Shown piece by piece: positions 7,708 to 11,570 of a stretch of 11,570 bases of DNA. Under the pieces are notes generated by a model. It was not told the origin of the DNA. It worked only from the letters and a program-made list of their open reading frames with translations, and did not search any database. This stretch comes from Pseudomonadota bacterium (GTDB taxonomy: Bacteria > Desulfobacterota > JADFVX01), in the NCBI GenBank assembly GCA_015222555.1, contig JADFVM010000288.1:1-11570 (forward strand). The letters are read 5' to 3'. Position numbers and translations under genes: made by a program. Position 1 is the stretch's first letter. Each line of letters opens with the position of its first letter.

Positions 7708-7747
7708 AGTTTAACGACCTTCTTTTTGTTGCCCCTGCCTAAGCTCT

Positions 7748-7806
7748 GGTTTAATAAATAAGGAGCATAGATGAGTCACCTATGCAGACGATCATTTATT
7801 AAAGCC
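7748..7806. other. Long imperfect inverted repeat at the convergent gene junction
   Basis: The outer arms tttaataaat (7750-7759) and atttattaaa (7794-7803) are a perfect 10-bp match, extended by gg/cc across one bulged base. An inner 6-bp stem (gcatag 7765-7770, ctatgc 7780-7785) closes a 9-base loop. It lies between the helix-turn-helix gene and the methyltransferase, whose stop codon (7799-7801) is inside the right arm. Neither strand shows a T run after it, so it is not a classic intrinsic terminator. It may act as a shared 3'-end stabiliser for both transcripts. Confidence 0.55.
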
Positions 7807-7824
7807 GGTGTGACAGATCCTTAA
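7771..7824 (+). pseudogene. Possible remnant of an exported-protein gene: 17-codon frame with a Tat-like motif
   Basis: AAGGAG (7760-7765), then five bases, then ATG opens a frame encoding MSHLCRRSFIKAGVTDP before a TAA at 7822-7824. The sequence RRSFIKAG matches the twin-arginine (Tat) signal consensus (S/T-RR-x-F-L/I-K), usually found near the N-terminus of exported, often redox, proteins. No hydrophobic stretch or mature domain follows. The frame runs into the 3' end of the oppositely oriented methyltransferase gene and stops there. It may be the leftover 5' end of a gene lost at a deletion or rearrangement junction. Chance is a real alternative, because the frame is so short and overlaps an inverted repeat. 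Confidence 0.3.
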
Positions 7825-8983
7825 AACTAAAGGCTTTCAGGGCGGGTTTTTCAAGGCCTTTATGCTGTATCAACACCTTGAAGACAGATCCCATGCTGTC
7901 GGGCATAAAAAGGCTTTTTATGGCCTGTTTGTGTTGAAATAACAGGGCCGTATCATCTTCAGAGTTTTCAAGTTTTTCCAGCTCTTCTACGATTCCAAGC
8001 CCCATCAGAAAATGAAGCTGCTCACAGTAGCCTGTTAACTCAAGTCCGACCTCCCTTCCCGCTTCGGCAAGAGACGTGAAGTCAACGTGGGCAGTAATAT
8101 CCTGCTGCCCGATGTTTTGATAGGGGTTATCATTGGTCCTATGTTTATGATAACAGAGCAGGGTGCCCTCAACTCTTTGAGGAGAATAATAATCTGCCCT
8201 GGGATAACCGTAATCAACGGATAAAACAAAACCGTGCCTTAAATGTTCTGCAATGACTTTTATGATGCTTAATGCATCAAGGTTGACCTCCGTGGTGTAT
8301 CCGTCATGAAAATCTCCTTCAAGCTTGGAGAGATATGTTGAAAGATCGTCCGATGAAGGCTGACCCGTCTCTTCGAGTAATTCATCCCCTCTTGTCGCAA
8401 CATAGACTTCCTCCCATTCGTTCATTTCCCGTCTTACCAGGTGGACGGGCAGAGCATCGAAGAACTCATTTGAAATAATAACGGCTGAATCTGTTTCCGT
8501 CAGTGCCGAGCTGATGTTATCAGCCCACGTGACCTTCTCTTCAAGTGGCGTTGATTTAAAGCACTGCCTCTGGTATTCACGTAATGGAGAACTCTTTTCG
8601 ATGATAACGTAGTTTATCCTGTCAAAGAGGGAAGGCTCCCTTTCCAGTGCTGCACTCAGGATCTGTGTGCAGAGGTTGCCTTTACCGGCACCCAGTTCTA
8701 TGATTGTAAACTTGACGGGATTATTGAGGAGATAAGACATTTCGACGAGCTGCTTCATAATGGAGAGACCAAATACGGCATGTACGTCGGGACTGGTGTA
8801 GAAGTCTCCCTCCCATCCGATCCTATCATTACTGGAACAGTAATAACCGAGGGTGGGGTGATAGAGGGCAATCTCCATGAAATCCCTGAAGGAGATCTTT
8901 CCTTCTAAATTTATTCTTTGTCTGATGACCTTGGTAAGATCGGTATGCATGTCTTGAGCGTTATTCACAACAATATGAGTCAT
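7799..8983 (-). CDS. SAM-dependent methyltransferase, MidA/NDUFAF7 family (COG1565)
   Basis: This is a 394-residue class I SAM-dependent methyltransferase of the MidA/NDUFAF7 family. The eukaryotic member methylates an arginine in a complex I subunit; bacterial members are mostly uncharacterised, so the substrate here is unknown. Visible family signatures are FRDFMEIALYHPTLGYY (32-48), GDFYTSPDVHAVFG (59-72), the SAM-binding loop IELGAGKGNL (95-104), VIISNEFFDALPVH and VDYGYPRADYYSP. The protein looks complete and has no signal peptide or membrane helix. It begins 25 bases after the ParA-like gene ends, so the two are probably co-transcribed. The start is uncertain: ATG 8983 lacks a clear ribosome binding site, and an in-frame ATG at 8950 (MHTDLTK) is an alternative. 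The 3' end overlaps the right arm of the convergent inverted repeat. Confidence 0.92.
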   Translation of the reverse strand: MTHIVVNNAQDMHTDLTKVIRQRINLEGKISFRDFMEIALYHPTLGYYCSSNDRIGWEGDFYTSPDVHAVFGLSIMKQLVEMSYLLNNPVKFTIIELGAGKGNLCTQILSAALEREPSLFDRINYVIIEKSSPLREYQRQCFKSTPLEEKVTWADNISSALTETDSAVIISNEFFDALPVHLVRREMNEWEEVYVATRGDELLEETGQPSSDDLSTYLSKLEGDFHDGYTTEVNLDALSIIKVIAEHLRHGFVLSVDYGYPRADYYSPQRVEGTLLCYHKHRTNDNPYQNIGQQDITAHVDFTSLAEAGREVGLELTGYCEQLHFLMGLGIVEELEKLENSEDDTALLFQHKQAIKSLFMPDSMGSVFKVLIQHKGLEKPALKAFSFKDLSHRL

Positions 8984-9008
8984 TTGTTAATATGTGAGAA
9001 AGAAAGTT

Positions 9009-10355
9009 TCAGGTTTTGTTCACTATCTTTTTTATCGATTGTAAGGTGTTGTAATTTTTTTCAGTGAGGATTACATCGGGAAAAGGGTTGTCGCCCAGTT
9101 TAATAAGACATGATGCAGAACCAGTAGAATTCTCCTCCCTTATTTTACTCAAGGTCTCAATAAGTTGTAAGGAAACAGAATTGTCTATGAGTCTTTCCTC
9201 AATTTCTGTGCCGTCTTCTCTTAAAAGATTAAGCCTTATATGGCCGGAGGAAGCATCTGATGTCTTGTCGCCACTGATTGTGAAAAAAATATCTTCATTC
9301 ATCGACTTCATTATTTTTTGCCTGAAACCTGCCATCCTTTCCCCCATCCCTGTAAATTCGTAGAGAATATCTTCAACAAAACATCTCTTGTCTATAAAAC
9401 CCCTTGTTCTTCCCCCGGATTCGAAGAAGAGCATGTCTGGCCTGATGTTAAAGTTCACCGTATTGTTTTCTTTCCCGCACAGGGGACAGTAGGGAATAGT
9501 CGAATTTACCAATTGATTATAGGTTTTACTATGTACAATCAAAGGGGTCAAGAGCGCCTTTCTTAAAATTGAAAGAGACTTGGGTTCAGAAATATCACCG
9601 AGAAGGGAAAAAACCTCCCGTGCCAATGCACTGAATTCCCTGTGTACGACAGTCTTTTTTGCATGTGTAATAACAGGATAAACCTGGAACGTAATATTTG
9701 TTGTCAGGGACTCAACTTTAGGACTTCTGGGAATTGAATTTTTCATTAATTCGTATCCCCTTTCAATGGAGAGTGACCTTAAAAAGCTGTCCATTGAGAT
9801 AGTCTGTTTCTTGAACTTCACCATGCCGTCAACGATGGAGGGCAGAAGCTTGATCTTTCGCGAAAGGTGACCATCCTGCTCAGAGATTTCGAGAATATTC
9901 TCTACGTTGTTTAATGAAGGAATGTCCTTTACGGGAATGAGTAGAATATCTGAGGCGATAATGGCGGACCGGGTGAAATAATCAATAGTCGGGCCTGTGT
10001 CGATGATGATGACACCATCGAGGCGGGATTGTGCCATTTGTTCTGCAAACAATTCTTCATTGTCGCTTTTCTGCTTTAGTTTCCGGCTGCTGGGTATAAA
10101 GCTGACGCCGTATTGTCCTAGACTGACCAGCTCTTCAATCTTATGCCCGTCAAAAATATCTTTAACTGTCTTTTCATGGGGCTGCTTTTCCATGGAAAAC
10201 ATCCTGTCAACGGTGAGATGGTTGTCAAAGGACAATATAGTGACAGGCATGTCTTCACGCATTGCCCTTAGATAAACGGCAAGGTTCGTGGCAACGGTTG
10301 TTTTTCCTACGCCCCCTTTTTCACAGGCGATAGTTATTATTTTTGGAAATTTCAC
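9009..10355 (-). CDS. ParA/MinD-type ATPase with a C-terminal extension of unknown function
   Basis: This 448-residue cytoplasmic protein starts with a ParA-superfamily P-loop ATPase (about 1-265). The deviant Walker A KGGVGKTT (13-20, with signature lysine K13), aspartate D44 in LSFDN, the Walker B region VIIIDTGP (115-122) and the Soj/ParA-like IPRSPKVESL (208-217) are all visible. Such ATPases position chromosomes, plasmids or protein clusters by nucleotide-dependent dimerisation. The remaining 180 residues are unusual: a CPLC pair (290-293), a lone C325, the segment GGRTRGFIDKRCFVEDILYEF and a mixed alpha/beta tail. Two more ligands for a zinc site are not obvious. I do not recognise this domain. 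No ParB gene is adjacent, so plasmid-type partitioning is unlikely. The start is GTG 10355 behind a strong ribosome binding site. It lies 129 bases after the response regulator gene and 25 before the methyltransferase gene. Confidence 0.88.
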   Translation of the reverse strand: MKFPKIITIACEKGGVGKTTVATNLAVYLRAMREDMPVTILSFDNHLTVDRMFSMEKQPHEKTVKDIFDGHKIEELVSLGQYGVSFIPSSRKLKQKSDNEELFAEQMAQSRLDGVIIIDTGPTIDYFTRSAIIASDILLIPVKDIPSLNNVENILEISEQDGHLSRKIKLLPSIVDGMVKFKKQTISMDSFLRSLSIERGYELMKNSIPRSPKVESLTTNITFQVYPVITHAKKTVVHREFSALAREVFSLLGDISEPKSLSILRKALLTPLIVHSKTYNQLVNSTIPYCPLCGKENNTVNFNIRPDMLFFESGGRTRGFIDKRCFVEDILYEFTGMGERMAGFRQKIMKSMNEDIFFTISGDKTSDASSGHIRLNLLREDGTEIEERLIDNSVSLQLIETLSKIREENSTGSASCLIKLGDNPFPDVILTEKNYNTLQSIKKIVNKT

Positions 10356-10370
10356 CTCTTTCTCCCCTTT
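10356..10370 (-). promoter_or_regulatory. Ribosome binding site that fixes the GTG start of the ParA-like gene
   Basis: On the minus strand AAAGGGGAG (10370-10362) is followed by a six-base spacer and then GTG at 10355-10353. The spacing is near ideal, and the next residues (KFPKIITIACEKGGVGKTT) are the expected short N-terminus before the P-loop. This supports GTG as the true start. The rest of the 129-base gap to the response regulator stop shows no convincing promoter or terminator. Confidence 0.75.
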
Positions 10371-10484
10371 GTGACATCATATCCTGCCGCATGTGGGTGA
10401 CAGCCCGATAATGATGACTTGATTGGCAAGAGAGACATAATAAAAAAGCAGCTTAAAAGTTTGAGTTGACTTCTGGAAGAGGTA

Positions 10485-11570
10485 TTAAACCTTAAGGGAG
10501 ACATCCTTTTTTATGATTGTTTTCTGGTGTGCAATCTCCATGGACAGTGAAGCAAGGTTGAGAAGTATCATGATGGCATCAACATTCTTGCAGGGAGAAG
10601 AGCCTGGCAGGGTATCCCCGTAAAACATGCCAACGACTCTTTTTTCAACCACAATGGGGATTAAAACGATTCTTTCAGGAATGTTCCCCCCCAATTCTTT
10701 AATGACCGGCAGAAGGGAAGGATCGACACGTCCCTCATAACCATTTTTTTCTTTAATAACTTTACTTATGATGTCAATTTTTGAGGGATGAAAGGAAACT
10801 TTTTTCAAGGCTTGCTGGAATTGTTCATTATTCTCCTTTCCCGTTGAATCTTTACCCTTAAAGGCAAAGAAACCCTCCTTTCTGGCCAGAAAAATGATGA
10901 CCCTGTCCAGATCTCTTGATGCATAATCGAGGATGTTTTCAGACACAGTGTTGACGTTGCTGTCCTTAATAAGTGAGTCACTGGTTCTTTTTAAAAAGGT
11001 GAGTTCCCCAACTTTAGACTCCATTGTTTTTTCAACTTCACTGAGTTCCATCTTAGTTGTAAACAGTTGACCCACTAACTGGTTTCTTATAATGTCGAGA
11101 TGGTCCTTTTCAAAATAGACCTCTCTTCTTCTTATGATATTTTCAATTGAGAGGGACAGTTCCTCCATATAGTTATTAAAAAGATTGTCCAGTTCCTCAG
11201 GCGTTGCATTGGATCGGTCAGGCTTGGAAATATAGTAATAAACTCCCCAGAACAGCGCTTTTTGTTTTGTATTAGGATCAGGATAGGCCGTGGTCATAAT
11301 GACGGGTATATGAGGGTACTGTTCCTGAAGAATCTCAAGCAGTTCCATGCCACCAAACATCCCTTTACCGCTAATGGATGGCATGACAAGATCGGTGACA
11401 ATAATCGGTGATTTTGCACTTGTTTCATATTCTGCTATTTTTTCAAGTGCTTCCGTTGGTGTGGGCACGGCATCCACAATAAAGCCAAAATCACTAAGCT
11501 TGTCTGTTATAATCTGACGAATGAGAAGTTCATCTTCAACAAGAAGGATAAGATCATTAGGTCTGAAAGA
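10485..11570 (-). CDS. Response regulator: receiver domain, coiled coil and C-terminal GAF-like domain (5' end outside window)
   Basis: The frame is open to the window edge, giving 361 visible residues; an internal GTG at 11477 is not the start because the conserved receiver N-terminus lies upstream of it. The visible start, SFRPNDLILLVEDELLIRQI, holds the acidic pair E12/D13. The phosphoacceptor is D60 (IIVTDLVMP), the switch threonine is at 93-94 (VIMTTAYP) and the conserved lysine is K116 (YYYISKPD). The loop after the phosphorylation site is longer than usual (SISGKGMFGGMELL). A charged coiled coil (about 125-195) leads to a GAF-like domain (about 185-350) with ERIVLIPIVVEKRVVGMFYGD. There is no DNA-binding output, so it probably acts through protein contacts or ligand sensing. 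A partner kinase may lie beyond the right edge. It is upstream of the ParA-like gene on the same strand. Confidence 0.9.
   Translation of the reverse strand, partial: SFRPNDLILLVEDELLIRQIITDKLSDFGFIVDAVPTPTEALEKIAEYETSAKSPIIVTDLVMPSISGKGMFGGMELLEILQEQYPHIPVIMTTAYPDPNTKQKALFWGVYYYISKPDRSNATPEELDNLFNNYMEELSLSIENIIRRREVYFEKDHLDIIRNQLVGQLFTTKMELSEVEKTMESKVGELTFLKRTSDSLIKDSNVNTVSENILDYASRDLDRVIIFLARKEGFFAFKGKDSTGKENNEQFQQALKKVSFHPSKIDIISKVIKEKNGYEGRVDPSLLPVIKELGGNIPERIVLIPIVVEKRVVGMFYGDTLPGSSPCKNVDAIMILLNLASLSMEIAHQKTIIKKDVSLKV

Noticed and set aside
9064..9566. Two overlapping plus-strand frames opposite the ParA-like gene
   Set aside because: No ribosome binding site or domain; both are explained as shadows of the minus-strand gene.
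10371..10484. Possible terminator between the response regulator and the ParA-like gene
   Set aside because: A T-rich stretch exists on the minus strand, but the preceding stem (aagctgctt) is too short to support a call.

Overview
The window is ordinary bacterial chromosome, densely packed, with two blocks of genes that converge near position 7,750. Protein family content suggests a Gram-negative anaerobic or microaerophilic lineage, probably Desulfobacterota/Deltaproteobacteria-like. The pointers are a two-subunit-type 2-oxoacid:ferredoxin oxidoreductase, an HD-GYP protein, a receiver plus GAF-like regulator, an orphan ParA-like ATPase and a plant/proteobacterial-type glutamate-cysteine ligase. 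This placement is inference from gene content; no rRNA, tRNA or other taxonomic marker is present. I see no transposase, integrase, CRISPR array, phage gene or tRNA.

Plus strand, left to right. The window opens inside the beta subunit of a 2-oxoacid:ferredoxin oxidoreductase (KorB type), which ends at a strong intrinsic terminator (706-741). A 318-base intergenic region follows, with a -10-like element and two inverted repeats, leading into a pentapeptide-repeat protein (1002-1631). Next come a GAF + HD-GYP protein, a likely c-di-GMP phosphodiesterase (1732-3489), and the essential ribosome-assembly GTPase Der (3620-4963). Der is followed almost without a gap by a YihY/BrkB membrane protein (best start GTG 4968), then glutamate-cysteine ligase GshA (5849-7216) and a small protein with two XRE-like helix-turn-helix units (7267-7707).

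Minus strand, in order of transcription. A response regulator with a C-terminal GAF-like domain runs in from beyond the right edge (to 10485). Then come a ParA/MinD-type ATPase with a long C-terminal extension of unknown function (10355-9009) and, 25 bases on, a MidA/NDUFAF7-family methyltransferase (8983-7799). No ParB partner is visible.

The convergent junction (7708-7798) is the oddest non-coding piece. It carries a long imperfect inverted repeat. It also holds a Shine-Dalgarno sequence and ATG opening a 17-codon frame whose peptide contains a twin-arginine-like motif (RRSFIKAG) and then stops inside the methyltransferase's 3' end. This may be the broken 5' end of an exported-protein gene. 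The other candidate for something undescribed is the minus-strand set of receiver-GAF regulator plus orphan ParA with an extra domain. Nothing in the window amounts to a demonstrated new system.
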